A stretch of DNA of 64,000 nucleotides from Natronolimnobius sp. AArcel1 (GCF_011043775.1 NZ_JAAKXY010000002.1:1-64000); one strand, 5' to 3'. Shown: positions 16,103 through 25,787, counted from the stretch's first letter. Numbers and translations are program-made. The notes: generated by a model from the sequence alone, not told the origin.

Positions 16103-16575
16103 ACCGACGGATCACTACCGTCCTCGAGTCCGTAGACGGTCCACGTCTCTGTTTTTTCGCCACCCATTCCTGGTGAGCCGGCAGGCATCCCTGGAAGGGC
16201 GATTCCGTTGATAGCCGGTTCGTCGTCGAACAGTGTTTCGATACCCTCGACTGGCATGTGACCTTCGACGACGTACTCGTCGAGCACTACCGTGTGACAA
16301 CTTCGCAGGTCGCGTTCGATTCCGTGTTCCTGTTTGACCGCGTCGAGTTCGTCTGTAACAGTAACGTCTAACTCCGACTCAAGGTGATCCTGCAGGTAGT
16401 CTGCGTAGACATCACAGCAGTCACAACTCGGACCCTGATACTGCGTTGCACTCGCTACCGGAAGCGTCTGGTCCTGTTCCCAGTCGCCGGTTCCGTCACC
16501 GAGACACCCGGCAACCGAGATTCCGAGTGCAGTTGTCCCTGCTGCCAGAAGCGCCAGTCTCGAGGAGAGAGTCAT
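16087..16575 (-). CDS. DUF411 family copper-binding lipoprotein
   Basis: 162 residues: signal peptide with lipobox AGC near residue 24, then the DUF411 hallmark PSCDCCDVYADYL, the SCHTVVLDEYVVEGHMPVE segment and GIALPGMPAGSPGM. DUF411 proteins are periplasmic or exported metal-binding proteins found in copper-resistance clusters. It is transcribed in the same direction as the YHS permease and CopA, 89 bp downstream of the permease start-to-stop unit, so it is probably part of the same copper regulon. Confidence 0.88.
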   Translation of the reverse strand: MTLSSRLALLAAGTTALGISVAGCLGDGTGDWEQDQTLPVASATQYQGPSCDCCDVYADYLQDHLESELDVTVTDELDAVKQEHGIERDLRSCHTVVLDEYVVEGHMPVEGIETLFDDEPAINGIALPGMPAGSPGMGGEKTETWTVYGLEDGSDPSVYTDI

Positions 16576-16664
16576 GTATAGTCCGAAATCGTATCGGGTG
16601 TCGATATTGTTGTACTGGTAATTCTGAGTCGTCGGGAATCTGTAACTCGTTTTGTCGGGCAGTA

Positions 16665-18032
16665 TTAGAGATGTGATTCTGGCGCCTGTCTGAACAACTG
16701 CCTCGAGTCGTCACTTTCGAAGTAGTAGATTGACTCGTCGTATACGGTACAGTAGTCTGCATCCTTCACAGTTAGTTCAGCCCCCGTAACTGGGTCTTCT
16801 ACCGTGCGGTCTTCAGGTGCCCCTTTGCGTCCTTGAACGACCAGCCAGACAAACCCGAGCCCGACGAAGATGAAGATGACGTTCATGATCGTGATCGGAT
16901 CGACTCCGAACACCGTGATTCCGGCCCCAGGATCCGCGAGGGCGACATCCGGAATCAGATCAAGCACGGCAAACAGATAGTAGACAATGAATCCGGCCGT
17001 TGCCATCGAGATGTACAGGATGAGGGTCAAGCGATTCCCGATTCTCGAGCCGAATATTTGGCGGTAAATGTGGATGAGCTGCGGAACGATGAGATCCGCG
17101 TAAATATACGCAATAACGCCCGCAAACAGGAATCCTGACCCCCACAACACTGCCGCGAGAGGAATGTTCCCCATCGACCCGACGAACGCGACGAGCGATA
17201 CGAGCGGTCCAACTGCACTGCTGTACAGCACTCCCGTGACGCCCTCGCCACCGGCCCCGAAGAGGGCATTCCACGCCCAATTGGGAATCACTGTTGCAGC
17301 AAATCCAGCAATGAAGAATCCGGCAAGGAGCGGGTTGCCGAGCATCTTCACGTCTCTACGCGTCTGATTGGCCGCTTCGACCCAGCCGTTCCAGGACGTG
17401 ATTTTCTTCCGCCACGACGTCGTATGGGCGTCTGGATTCTGTTCGAACAGCGATTGACACTGGTCCGAACAGAAGTGGACACCCTCGTTCTTGTATTCGA
17501 CAGAAATCGCGTTCTCTCGGTTCATCCGCATCTTACAGACGGGATCAGTGACGACGGGTTGTTCCTCTCTCACGAGCCGGTCTCGGACAGCTGCTGCTTC
17601 GTCGTACGGAATCAGGTAGTGAGTGAGGATCACCGCGGCGACGATCATAATCGGGGCACCGACCGCCTGCGCGAGTGCGAACTGCCAGCCGAGAAGCGCC
17701 CAGATGAGAAATGTGAGGGCGATAACGAAGTTCGTTGATGCAATCAGGAACGCGACGGACGGGATGATGTGCGCGCCTTTCTTGAAGAGCGTCTTCGTCG
17801 CGGCGATATCGCCGAACGAACAGGACGTCGAGGCGAACCCGAAGGCCGAGGCGTAGAAGACCGACCGCGGACTCGCGTCGCCCATGTACTGGACCATTCC
17901 CTCCTTGGAGACGAACGCCTGAATTGCCCCCGAGAGCATGAACCCAAACAGCAGCGCCCACAGCGACTGCCAGAGAAAGTACCCCGTCGTCCAGAGCGCA
18001 TCACCGACGAACGAGAGGATGGACCAAATCAT
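16665..18032 (-). CDS. Permease (DUF318/SO_0444-like) with YHS metal-binding domains
   Basis: 455 residues with eight to ten membrane helices in two halves. The first half has FGFASTSCSFGD, typical of the DUF318 heavy-metal permeases. Between the halves (about 160-200) is a YHS domain (DPVCKMRM ... VHFCSDQC). The C-terminus carries a second, degenerate YHS-like segment (DPVTGAELTVKDADYCTVYD). Proteins of this layout accompany copper ATPases and are thought to move metal ions or metal-thiol complexes. It precedes DUF411 and follows CopA on the same strand with about 200 bp between it and CopA. Confidence 0.85.
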   Translation of the reverse strand: MIWSILSFVGDALWTTGYFLWQSLWALLFGFMLSGAIQAFVSKEGMVQYMGDASPRSVFYASAFGFASTSCSFGDIAATKTLFKKGAHIIPSVAFLIASTNFVIALTFLIWALLGWQFALAQAVGAPIMIVAAVILTHYLIPYDEAAAVRDRLVREEQPVVTDPVCKMRMNRENAISVEYKNEGVHFCSDQCQSLFEQNPDAHTTSWRKKITSWNGWVEAANQTRRDVKMLGNPLLAGFFIAGFAATVIPNWAWNALFGAGGEGVTGVLYSSAVGPLVSLVAFVGSMGNIPLAAVLWGSGFLFAGVIAYIYADLIVPQLIHIYRQIFGSRIGNRLTLILYISMATAGFIVYYLFAVLDLIPDVALADPGAGITVFGVDPITIMNVIFIFVGLGFVWLVVQGRKGAPEDRTVEDPVTGAELTVKDADYCTVYDESIYYFESDDSRQLFRQAPESHL

Positions 18033-18239
18033 ACGGACGAGTCACTCCAGCGGGAGTCAGTTTCTCTCCGCGTATTTCTGTGAGCGGACCATCTGTCGAC
18101 TTCGACCGCTCTGCTCGGTACTGGGTTCATTACACGAATTTCGTCCCCGTTGGCGAGGCACTTTCCTCCGTCAGTGTTGATGGATTCCGTTTCGGTTGTC
18201 ATAGGTCTCTGAGTGGCTGAAATGGCGGGATGGGAGAAC

Positions 18240-20570
18240 TTAGAGTTCGAGCTTCCCAAGCCGCGCCGAGTTCGTGATGACGGAGACGCTCGAGGTGATC
18301 ATCGCGGCGACCGCAATGACCGGGTGGAGCAGTCCGAAGAACGCGATCGGGATGGCGACCGCGTTGTAGATGAACGCCCAGAAGAGGTTCTGCTTGATCT
18401 TCGCGAAGATCCGTTCGGAGAGGGTAAAGGCGTCTACGAGCGCGTCGAGCTGTCCGCGGACGAGGCTGACGTCGCTGGATTGGATCGCGATGTCGGTTCC
18501 CGTCCCGATGGCGATGCCGACGTTGGCCTGCTTGAGCGCCGGCGCGTCGTTGATGCCGTCACCGACCATCCCAACGTTGTACCCCTCGTCTTGCAACTGC
18601 GCGACCTGTTCGATTTTGTCTTGGGGCAGCACGCTGGCCATCACCCGGTCGGGATCGATGTCGACCTGTCCCGCGATTGCACGGGCCGTTCGCTCGTTGT
18701 CACCCGTGATCATCCACGTCTCGACACCACGTTCGTGCAGTTCCGAGATTGCCTTCACAGAGCCTTCTTTGATCGTATCTGCGGTGCTAACCAGTCCAAC
18801 CGGTTCGCCCTCGAGGCCGACGATCACCGTCGTCTTTCCGTCCTGCTCGAGGTCGCGCAGTTGGTCGGTGATTCGCGTCGGGAGCGTGACCTCGAGTTCG
18901 TCTTCGAAGAACCGGGGGTTGCCGACGGCGACCTCGCGACCGTCGACGGTTGCCTGAATTCCCTTGCCGGGAACGCTCTCGAACGCGTCTGGGTCCGAGA
19001 GTTCGATTCCCGACTCCTCGGCGTATTCGATGACCGCCTCGCCGATTGGGTGTTCGCTCCCACGTTCGGCGGACGCGGCGAGTCTGACGAGTTCGTCCTC
19101 GTCGAGTTCACTACTCGAGGCAACCGCAGCGTCGTCACCGGGGTCGTCGGTTGCAGTCCCACCGTCAGTAGCGCGCTGCCGACCGGCATCGACGACCACG
19201 TCAGTAACCGAGTGGTCGCCTTCGGTGATGGTCCCCGTCTTGTCGAGGACGACGACGTCGAGGTCTTTCATCGTCTGAATGGCCTCGCCGTCACGGAACA
19301 GGATGCCATTTTCGGCGGCCTTGCCCGTCCCGGCCATGAGCGCCGTCGGCGTTGCCAACCCGAGTGCACAGGGACACGAGATCACGAGGACGGCGACGGC
19401 TGCGAAGATGCCCAGCGTGAGCGGATCGAGTGCGAGGTCTACCCACGGGAGGTACGGTGCACCGACGCTGGCGACGGCCTCCATCGGGCCCGGCGTGAGC
19501 CACCACAGCAGGAAGGATAGTCCCGCGAGGGCGAGTACCGTCGGGACGAAGTAGTTCGTGATGCGGTCGGTGAGCGCCTGAATCGGCACCGTCGTCCCCT
19601 GGGCCTCCTCGACGAGTTCGACGACCTCCGAGAGGAAGGTGTCGTCGCCCACCTTGGTCGCCTCGACTCTGAGCAACCCGGCGTTATTGACCGTCGACCC
19701 AATCACGTCGTCTCCTTCTTCTTTAGTTACGGGATCAGACTCGCCCGTGACCATCGACTCGTCGACGTTGCTTCGTCCGTCGACCACCACGCCGTCGACG
19801 GGAATCTTCTCGCCCGGTCGGACGACCATCACGTCGCCAACGTCGACTTCCTCGACGGGAACCTCGACCTCTTTGCCGTTCCGGAGGACCCGCGCCGTCT
19901 CCGCTTGCATCGACATTAGCCCCTCGATGGCCGAACTCGCACGACCCTTTGCGCGGTGCTCGAGGTAGGTGCCGACGTTGTGTGAGGCCATAATCATCGC
20001 GCCGACGCCGGCGTAGTTCTCCATCGGCGTCACGAAGACCATCACGCCGGTCGCCCACGCGACGAGCGTCCCGACCGAGATCAGGGCGTGCATGTTGAAC
20101 ACGCCGTTTTTGAGTCCTCGGTACGCCGCCGAGTGCGTTCGGAGCCCGTAGTAGAAGACGACGGGTGTTGCGAAGATGAGCATGAGGACGTCGATCTGAA
20201 ACCCGCTCAACGTGTCCAGCGGCGTCCACATGAAGACCATCAACAGGACAATGGGTGACGTGACGATCCACGCACGAATCCCCAGCCGACGAAGGTTCTG
20301 TAGCTCGTCTTCGTCTTCCATCTCGTGGCCATCGTCGAGGAGTTCTTCCCGGACGCCGTAGCCAGCGTCCTCGACGGCTGCGACGAGTTCGTCCGTGCGT
20401 ACGTCCGGGTCGTGCTGGACGTCCGCACGCTCCGTCGCAAAGTTAACCGACGCTTCCTCGACGCCGTCGACATCCTCGAGACTGGTTGCAATTGTCGAGG
20501 CACACGTCGTACACGACATGCCCGAGAGGGACAGGTCAGTTCGTTCTAGGTTTTGGTGATCGTGTGGCAT
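18240..20570 (-). CDS. copA: Cu+-exporting P1B-type ATPase CopA
   Basis: 776 residues from the ATG at 20570, which is preceded by a purine-rich ribosome site (GAGGTGGAG); the frame is open further upstream but that part is noncoding in character. Domains: one N-terminal HMA domain (GMSCTTC), eight membrane helices, TGES phosphatase motif, the ion-channel motif CPC in [19 protein letters not shown] phosphorylation site, SEHPIGEAV with the P1B HP motif, and [10 protein letters not shown]. It pumps Cu+ (or Ag+) out of the cell. The TRASH regulator lies 112 bp upstream in the same direction. Confidence 0.95.
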   Translation of the reverse strand: MPHDHQNLERTDLSLSGMSCTTCASTIATSLEDVDGVEEASVNFATERADVQHDPDVRTDELVAAVEDAGYGVREELLDDGHEMEDEDELQNLRRLGIRAWIVTSPIVLLMVFMWTPLDTLSGFQIDVLMLIFATPVVFYYGLRTHSAAYRGLKNGVFNMHALISVGTLVAWATGVMVFVTPMENYAGVGAMIMASHNVGTYLEHRAKGRASSAIEGLMSMQAETARVLRNGKEVEVPVEEVDVGDVMVVRPGEKIPVDGVVVDGRSNVDESMVTGESDPVTKEEGDDVIGSTVNNAGLLRVEATKVGDDTFLSEVVELVEEAQGTTVPIQALTDRITNYFVPTVLALAGLSFLLWWLTPGPMEAVASVGAPYLPWVDLALDPLTLGIFAAVAVLVISCPCALGLATPTALMAGTGKAAENGILFRDGEAIQTMKDLDVVVLDKTGTITEGDHSVTDVVVDAGRQRATDGGTATDDPGDDAAVASSSELDEDELVRLAASAERGSEHPIGEAVIEYAEESGIELSDPDAFESVPGKGIQATVDGREVAVGNPRFFEDELEVTLPTRITDQLRDLEQDGKTTVIVGLEGEPVGLVSTADTIKEGSVKAISELHERGVETWMITGDNERTARAIAGQVDIDPDRVMASVLPQDKIEQVAQLQDEGYNVGMVGDGINDAPALKQANVGIAIGTGTDIAIQSSDVSLVRGQLDALVDAFTLSERIFAKIKQNLFWAFIYNAVAIPIAFFGLLHPVIAVAAMITSSVSVITNSARLGKLEL

Positions 20571-20682
20571 GGTGACTCCACCTCGTGGTATCCTACGGGC
20601 TACAGTTTGAAGCGAATTGTCGTTACAAATACTCGAATCGAGAGGGGCACAAATTTTCAAATCGAAAGTCGGAGAACGGCAG

Positions 20683-21276
20683 TCACTCGGCCCCTTCCTG
20701 AATCGATTCGTAGCGCCGTTCGTACATTTGCTTACAGGAACTGCAACAGAACACTGTAATCTCGCCGTCGAAACGAGCAGTCTCGCCGTCACTCGTCACG
20801 GTATTGTCACAGACTGCACAGGAGAGGCTGAAATCAGCCGGATTTATTCCAGTGTTCCACTCGTAGTGAGCGAGCGGCTTGATATCGTACGACACCAGGT
20901 CAGCAACGTCGATTGCCTCCCGGAACCACGAATGAACGTCCTGATTCGGCGCATTCACGTGCGCAACGATACTCCCATCCAGTTGCTGGAAACTGTGCTC
21001 AGTTTCCTCGAGAGTAGAGATGTGTTCGAACACCCGTTCGACGGCTTTCGGATCGACTTCCAGATGCAACAGCACCGGCACGTGATTCTGGAGTTTTCGC
21101 CGATCGACATCGAGCGTGAAGTGCTGTATAATCTCGAGTTCCTGTAGCCGAGCAACCCGATCAGAGACTGCTGGCGGTGTCAAACCGACATGTTCAGCAA
21201 TCTCGCTATACGGTCGCCGCGCATCCTCGAGTAACAACCGGAGTATCTCGAGATCGGTTTCATCTGGACTCCGCAT
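20683..21276 (-). CDS. Lrp/AsnC-type regulator with C-terminal TRASH domain (copper-responsive)
   Basis: 197 residues. The N-terminal winged helix ([39 protein letters not shown]) and AsnC-like domain are followed by a C-terminal TRASH domain (CAVC ... [11 protein letters not shown]) that can bind copper. Archaeal regulators of this build control copA-type genes. The start at 21276 is preferred to 21297 because a TATA-like GGTTAAATCA (21298-21307) sits 26 bp upstream, giving a leaderless mRNA. It is located just upstream of copA, so control of copA is the natural inference. Confidence 0.88.
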   Translation of the reverse strand: MRSPDETDLEILRLLLEDARRPYSEIAEHVGLTPPAVSDRVARLQELEIIQHFTLDVDRRKLQNHVPVLLHLEVDPKAVERVFEHISTLEETEHSFQQLDGSIVAHVNAPNQDVHSWFREAIDVADLVSYDIKPLAHYEWNTGINPADFSLSCAVCDNTVTSDGETARFDGEITVFCCSSCKQMYERRYESIQEGAE

Positions 21277-21297
21277 AGACACATCTACCACAGCCAT

Positions 21298-21307
21298 TGA
21301 TTTAACC
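21298..21307 (-). promoter_or_regulatory. TATA box of the TRASH regulator
   Basis: GGTTAAATCA on the minus strand centred 26 bp before the ATG at 21276; it supports the internal start. Confidence 0.45.
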
Positions 21308-21404
21308 GTACCCGTGGATTCGCTTCATATTCGAAAGTATAGAGGGCCAGTCGCTGAATGTTTGAAACAGAAGTTGGAGTCCCAGACGGGGGTACTAGCA
21401 CAAC

Positions 21405-21607
21405 ATGGCACGAAGATCAGTGTCACCGGGGAGAGTTGTGCAGGGTGCAAACAGACCGTCGAAGAGGCACTTCATGCACTCGAGGGTGTGACTCGAGTCA
21501 GTGCTGACCACGAGGCAGCGGCCGTCGAAAGGAGCATCGACGGGGACGTTCCAGATGAAAAGCAACAGAGTACCCTCGAGGATTCAGAGGGCGAAATTGA
21601 GGGCTAA
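21405..21607 (+). pseudogene. Copper chaperone (HMA domain) with frameshift after the start codon
   Basis: One frame encodes TKISVTGESCAGCKQTVEEA and then a full HMA fold ending GEIEG and TAA at 21605-21607, very like CopZ-type chaperones (the usual GMxCxxC loop reads GESCAGC). That frame has no ATG. The ATG at 21405 lies exactly where the gene should begin but is one base out of phase, as if one nucleotide had been lost in the second codon. A TTG at 21374 in frame is the only alternative start. The gene diverges from the TRASH regulator and copA. Either a broken gene, an odd start, or a sequencing error. Confidence 0.6.
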
Positions 21608-21772
21608 CGAGTCGTCTACAATGTCGTCAGGGTTCGTTCATTGGCCGACAGCATCACTTTACAGAAGATGTTGAACGTCACTGCGTTACTCACGCAATCA
21701 GACAGATGCGCTCGGTCCGGTAGACGTCAAGCGTGTCACCGAACATCGGCTCAGAACCGTGCAGTTTCTGGA

Positions 21773-21878
21773 TGGGCCCTGACGGATTCGAACCATCGAC
21801 CACTCGGTATCCCACACAACCGAACTCTGCCGGTCGCGTTATGAGCCGAGCGCTCTAACCAGACTGAGCTAAGGGCCC
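21773..21878 (-). tRNA. tRNA-Met (elongator, CAT) with a 31-nt intron
   Basis: The minus strand begins GGGCCCTTAGCTCAGTCTGG and ends AGGGCCC plus discriminator A (7-bp acceptor). The anticodon stem CTCGG/CCGAG brackets loop CTCATAA only after removal of 31 nt (21809-21839), inserted one nucleotide 3' of the anticodon, the canonical archaeal intron site. The T-arm is GATGGTTCGAATCCGTC. Haloarchaeal elongator tRNA-Met is known to carry an intron here; this one is short. Confidence 0.93.
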
Positions 21879-21963
21879 GCTATCCCGAGAAAAACGTGGC
21901 CGGAAGTTAACCCTTACTCTTAGTCGCCGCCTCGAGCAGTCACCTTCTACACCAAGTACGTGC

Positions 21964-22323
21964 ATGCGATTCGGCGACGGGCCTATGTATCAGGCGACCG
22001 AACAGCCGCTAATGGCGGATCGGCGTCGGCTCGAGCGATTCCTGCGGTCGACACTGCAGGAAGCAGGAGAGCAGTACGAGCAACTGCGCGGTTCGACGGA
22101 TAGCCAACTCGAGGAGGCACGTGCGGCCTACGAAGTGGCGAAAAACGCGCGGGGGTTGCCGTCAGACGAGGAGGGACGGGCAAAGATTGTTTGTCGGCGC
22201 TATGCAGAACAGCGAGCGGCGATGCTCGACGATCAGTATCGTCCCGCGTGTTATGAGGCAGGCCATCCGGACTGTGAGGGGTGTGCAGAGGACGTACAGT
22301 CCGGCCGCATTGAAACGTGGTGA
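21964..22323 (+). CDS. Conserved haloarchaeal protein with C-terminal Cys cluster
   Basis: 119 residues, mostly helical and charged (coiled-coil-like QYEQLRGSTDSQLEEARAAYEVAKNARG), then CRRYAEQRAAMLDDQYRPACYEAGHPDCEGCAEDVQ, where four Cys and a His could bind zinc. It resembles an uncharacterised haloarchaeal family (DUF7091-like). Met8 or Met17 could also be the start. Convergent with the cba operon. Confidence 0.75.
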   Translation: MRFGDGPMYQATEQPLMADRRRLERFLRSTLQEAGEQYEQLRGSTDSQLEEARAAYEVAKNARGLPSDEEGRAKIVCRRYAEQRAAMLDDQYRPACYEAGHPDCEGCAEDVQSGRIETW

Positions 22324-22340
22324 CCGCGCGGGTGCGGTAG

Positions 22341-22592
22341 TTAACTGCCGTTTGACGTCTCGTCTAGTTCTGTGTCTGGATCTGTTCCTGAGCGACCGGT
22401 ATCATTCACAGTCTCCTCAGCAGCGGGCCAGACGGCCCAGCCGATGATGGCGGCAACGATGAGAAGGCCGAGGATGACAGACTCGAGTGGCGTCAACTCA
22501 ATATTAAACCACGCAAGGACCGTCCGGAGTTCGACGAGGAACGGGACGGTAAACGCGAGGACGACGAGCAGCCCGCCCTTCGAGATGCGCAT
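22341..22592 (-). CDS. cbaC: Small membrane protein of the cba oxidase operon (CbaC-like)
   Basis: 83 residues with two hydrophobic helices (about 7-24 and 36-56) and an acidic tail. Its ATG at 22592 overlaps the stop of cbaA in TAATG, so it is translationally coupled to the oxidase subunit I gene. Haloarchaeal cba operons contain such small accessory subunits; the symbol rests on position rather than on sequence identity. Confidence 0.65.
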   Translation of the reverse strand: MRISKGGLLVVLAFTVPFLVELRTVLAWFNIELTPLESVILGLLIVAAIIGWAVWPAAEETVNDTGRSGTDPDTELDETSNGS

Positions 22593-24409
22593 TACGCGAC
22601 CACCTCTGCAAGGGTCGAGGTAACCGCGAGTGCGGTCGACTGCACGGCATCGCTCGCGCTTGCAGCGAGAGTAGACGCCTGGTGCTCGAGCGCTCCAGCG
22701 ATGAGTGGGATGGAGTCGAGACTCATCGGGAAGGGTGTGATGTCGGGGCCGAAGAGACCGCCGCGGTCGATGATGCTCAGGAGAGGGAACGTGTACGCGA
22801 AGATCACGAGCACGATGGCAATCGCGGTCCAGAGTTTGAGGTTGTCGAGGACGAGCGGTGCGTCTTCGGGGCCCGAAAGTGTCTCGGCGTAGCTGTTCGC
22901 TGGGAGTGTGTCGCTGCGGTCGTTCAGCGCCGTGCCAATGACGATGGCGAAGAAGAGGACGAGCGAGAGCGTCAAGAGTGCGCCGCCGAGTGCGATCTGG
23001 GCGTCGAGTTCGGCGACACTACCGACGCCGGCCTCGAACTCGAAGCCGTCGTACTGCGGTTCAGCGGTTCGGCGGGGAATACCGAGCAGTCCGCCGCGGT
23101 GCATCGCGTTAGACATGAACGTCATGCCGATGAACCAGAGGACGACCTGACCGAGTGCGACAGAGCGACTCCAGAGCGCCTTGCCGGTCACCTGCGGGAG
23201 GAACCAGTAGGTAACGGCCATGAACGTCAACGCGACGGCGGTGCCGACGGTGAGATGGAAGTGACCGACGACCCAGAAGGTGTTGTGCACGAGATAGTTG
23301 ATGTTCATCCCGGCGTTGATCATGCCGGAGAAACCGGCGGCGGCGAACATCAGGCCAGCAAGCGCCATGCCGGTGAAGACAGGGTCACGCCACGGAAGGG
23401 CTTTGAGCCAGCCGAAGTATCCCTCACCGCCGCGCTGGCGAGCGCCGTGTTCCATGCTCGCGACAACGGTGAACGCAGTGAGGAAGCTGGGCAACAGGAG
23501 GAACATCGTGTTCGTCATCGCGATGAACTTGAATCCTTCTGCGATGCCAGGGTCGAGATACTGATGGTGAATCCCCGTCGGCACAGAGAGGATCAAGAAC
23601 AGGACGAACACGACCCGTGCCAGTGGGTCACTGAACAGCTTCCCGCCCGATACTTTTGGCAGCAGAACGTACCACATCATGTACGCCGGCATCAGCCAGA
23701 AGTAGACGACGGGATGGCCGAAGAACCAGAATAGCGTTCTGGTGAGCAATGGATTAACTGAGTCAACCAGGCCAAGCGACCACGGCAGTAAGAACAGCAA
23801 GATTGCCGCAGCGACACCGAGCGTCGCAATGTACCACATCAACATCGTGGTCAACACCATAAACGTCGGCAGCGGGATCCGCTCGTCTGGGTTCTCCTGC
23901 TTCCAGGCCCACCACGAGCGGAACCAATCAGCGCCGGCGAGCCACGTTCCGACGACGAACAGCACCAATCCGAGGTAAAACAGCGGATGGGCCTGCAGTG
24001 GCGCATAGAACGTAAAGAGCACGTCGGCGCTCATGTCGATCGAGTCGGTAAAGCCGGACAGGATTGCAATACCGGTTAGCGTGATCCCGATCGCCATCAA
24101 CAAATACCAAGCCCAAGTGAATCGGATATCTTCGACCTCCCGATCGAGACTGGTCGTCACCGCCCAGGTGAAAATCCCGACAAGGAAGAAGATGGTAAAG
24201 GAAATGACGAGGAAGACACCGTGGGCGGTCAGAACGGTATAGTATGTGTCCGACTCGATGAACCGAAGAACGTCCGTCCGGTGTAGTGTCTGGATGATGC
24301 CGAACACGCCACCGAGCGCGAGCGCGAAGAACGAGCTATAAAACGCTGCCCGGATCACCTTCGCTTCGGCAGGGAACGAGTCAATGTAGGCGTTTCGCGA
24401 CTCACTCAT
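22592..24409 (-). CDS. cbaA: ba3-type cytochrome c oxidase subunit I
   Basis: 605 residues from the ATG at 24409 (MSESRNAY), which overlaps the cbaB stop by 8 nt; the ATG at 24415 is an alternative. It has 13-14 membrane helices. Heme and Cu_B ligands are visible: TAHGVFL (low-spin heme His), WFFGHPVVYFWLMPAY (Cu_B His and Tyr), HHQYLDPG (two Cu_B His), and WVVGHFHLTVG (heme ligands). The lack of the D-channel and the close fit to type B oxidases identify a ba3-like enzyme that reduces O2 to water and pumps protons. Confidence 0.95.
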   Translation of the reverse strand: MSESRNAYIDSFPAEAKVIRAAFYSSFFALALGGVFGIIQTLHRTDVLRFIESDTYYTVLTAHGVFLVISFTIFFLVGIFTWAVTTSLDREVEDIRFTWAWYLLMAIGITLTGIAILSGFTDSIDMSADVLFTFYAPLQAHPLFYLGLVLFVVGTWLAGADWFRSWWAWKQENPDERIPLPTFMVLTTMLMWYIATLGVAAAILLFLLPWSLGLVDSVNPLLTRTLFWFFGHPVVYFWLMPAYMMWYVLLPKVSGGKLFSDPLARVVFVLFLILSVPTGIHHQYLDPGIAEGFKFIAMTNTMFLLLPSFLTAFTVVASMEHGARQRGGEGYFGWLKALPWRDPVFTGMALAGLMFAAAGFSGMINAGMNINYLVHNTFWVVGHFHLTVGTAVALTFMAVTYWFLPQVTGKALWSRSVALGQVVLWFIGMTFMSNAMHRGGLLGIPRRTAEPQYDGFEFEAGVGSVAELDAQIALGGALLTLSLVLFFAIVIGTALNDRSDTLPANSYAETLSGPEDAPLVLDNLKLWTAIAIVLVIFAYTFPLLSIIDRGGLFGPDITPFPMSLDSIPLIAGALEHQASTLAASASDAVQSTALAVTSTLAEVVA

Positions 24410-25262
24410 CGTCATCACCTCCGTCTGCGTCCTCGTCGTCCGCGTCAGCGGAATCAGCTGCGTCCTCGTCGTCCGCAGCGTCGTCATCGTCCGCTGAGTC
24501 GTCGACCACGGTCACCGTTCCACTCTCTTCGTAGTCGTCAACGGTCACCGTCCAGTCGGTATCGTCCGCCTCGAGCAGCGATTCCTCGAGCGTGAACGTC
24601 GTCTCTGTGGTGTCTTCGCCGTCGACGGTCACGTCTTCTGTGAACGTCTCGTCGCCAGCCTCGAGTGTGACGGTTGTCTCGAGGGTGTCGTGCATCCGGT
24701 TCTCGAGGGCGACATCGATAGTCGCGTCCTCGCCGGCGTCGACTTCATTGGGAGCGTCGACGGACAGCTCAGTAAGGTCGAAGTCGTCTTCGGGGACGAC
24801 GTGCAGTTGCCCTTCCATGTTGTGGTGGTCTGGACCACAGTACTCGTTACAGACGACGCCATACTCCTGTGGATCGTCGAATTCGACGGTCATTTCGGCG
24901 ACCTCGCCGGGGATGGCCATCGTATTGATGTTGGTGCCGGCGACGCTGAAGCTGTGAATAACGTCGCGTGAGGTCACGTAAAAGGTTACTTCACTGTCTT
25001 CGGGGACTTCAATCGTCTCAGGCTGGAAAGTAAACATCTGTGCGATGACATAGGCTTCGTACTCGTTCTCACCGACCTGTTCGACTCGCGGTTCACCAAA
25101 TCGTTCGTCTTCATTGAGTGCGTCGGGTTCGACAGTCGGTTCCTGATCGCCGACCATCGTGATTCCAAGACCAACCGAGCCGTACGTGATCGTCGCGATG
25201 AAGCCGACGATCAACAACATGGCTGCAGCCAACCACAGTTTCTCGTAGGAATGGATATTCAT
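24402..25262 (-). CDS. cbaB: ba3-type cytochrome c oxidase subunit II with unusual C-terminal extension
   Basis: 286 residues: one N-terminal membrane helix (about 10-34), then the cupredoxin domain with the Cu_A site VVCNEYCGPDHHNM (two Cys, His, Met) and DVIHSF providing the other His. In most type B oxidases the protein would end near residue 160. Here a beta-rich CARDB/NEW3-like domain follows (about 165-255: VDAGEDATIDVALENRMHDT ... DWTVTVDDYEESGTVTV), then a tail of almost only Asp, Glu and Ala. The gene overlaps cbaD by ATGA and cbaA by 8 nt. Confidence 0.92.
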   Translation of the reverse strand: MNIHSYEKLWLAAAMLLIVGFIATITYGSVGLGITMVGDQEPTVEPDALNEDERFGEPRVEQVGENEYEAYVIAQMFTFQPETIEVPEDSEVTFYVTSRDVIHSFSVAGTNINTMAIPGEVAEMTVEFDDPQEYGVVCNEYCGPDHHNMEGQLHVVPEDDFDLTELSVDAPNEVDAGEDATIDVALENRMHDTLETTVTLEAGDETFTEDVTVDGEDTTETTFTLEESLLEADDTDWTVTVDDYEESGTVTVVDDSADDDDAADDEDAADSADADDEDADGGDDDE

Positions 25263-25456
25263 GCGATCCCCACCACCGCCACGATAGCACCGACGACCGT
25301 CGGATCATTGCCGAGGAACTCCACGAAGTACATGAAGAACCACAGAATCACCAGAATCAAGAAGTACAACCCGATCAACGCGAGCGTACCGATCGGATCG
25401 TACTCGTCGTGACCGATTTCTCGTCTTTGCTCCGACTCTGCTGTCCGCTGGGTCAT
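25259..25456 (-). CDS. cbaD: Small membrane subunit of the ba3 oxidase (CbaD-like)
   Basis: 65 residues: a charged N-terminus (RTAESEQRREIGHDEYDPIG) and one long hydrophobic helix (about 23-45) with a second short one at the C-terminus. It is the first gene of the cba operon and overlaps cbaB by ATGA. Its single-helix form and position fit the small subunit of type B oxidases. The symbol rests on operon position. Confidence 0.7.
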   Translation of the reverse strand: MTQRTAESEQRREIGHDEYDPIGTLALIGLYFLILVILWFFMYFVEFLGNDPTVVGAIVAVVGIA

Positions 25457-25522
25457 ACGGCCGATTTAGAGAACAGGTATGATAATCACTACATCGATTC
25501 CAGACCCGTAGGAACGGGGGTA

Positions 25523-25530
25523 CTTATTTA
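25523..25530 (+). promoter_or_regulatory. TATA box of the 25557 gene
   Basis: CTTATTTA centred about 30 bp before the ATG at 25557, within the roughly 100-bp divergent promoter region shared with the cba operon; it predicts a leaderless transcript covering the small membrane protein and the Cu-ATPase. Confidence 0.6.
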
Positions 25531-25556
25531 TGTACTGTCCTTCCTAAACGGCCCGT

Positions 25557-25787
25557 ATGCAACTCGAGGCGCTTTCCGATCTCTCGCCGCGGCGGACGCT
25601 ACCCATCGGGCTGCTTGCGCTCATACCGCTTACGTGGTACGCACTTGCTAGTTCAGTCCCTGCCGGGGTTGTCTCCGCGATCAACGTCGGGATTATTCTC
25701 ACGTGTCTCTACATCGCGTTCGGGCCAGTTTCAGGCACCCATCACGATCACGACAGCGAATCCGACTCGAGCGGTTCGTCGTCGTAA
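25557..25787 (+). CDS. Small membrane protein with His/Asp tail (CbaE-like)
   Basis: 76 residues: two hydrophobic helices (about 16-34 and 38-56) and a tail GTHHDHDSESDSSG that could bind metal. It diverges from the cba operon across a short shared promoter region and is followed after 7 bp by the Cu-ATPase gene. Similar short proteins beside haloarchaeal ba3 oxidases are named as oxidase subunits (CbaE); the assignment here is by context. Confidence 0.7.
   Translation: MQLEALSDLSPRRTLPIGLLALIPLTWYALASSVPAGVVSAINVGIILTCLYIAFGPVSGTHHDHDSESDSSGSSS

Noticed and set aside
18213-19520. 435-residue plus-strand frame
   Set aside because: Antisense to CopA, no recognisable domain.
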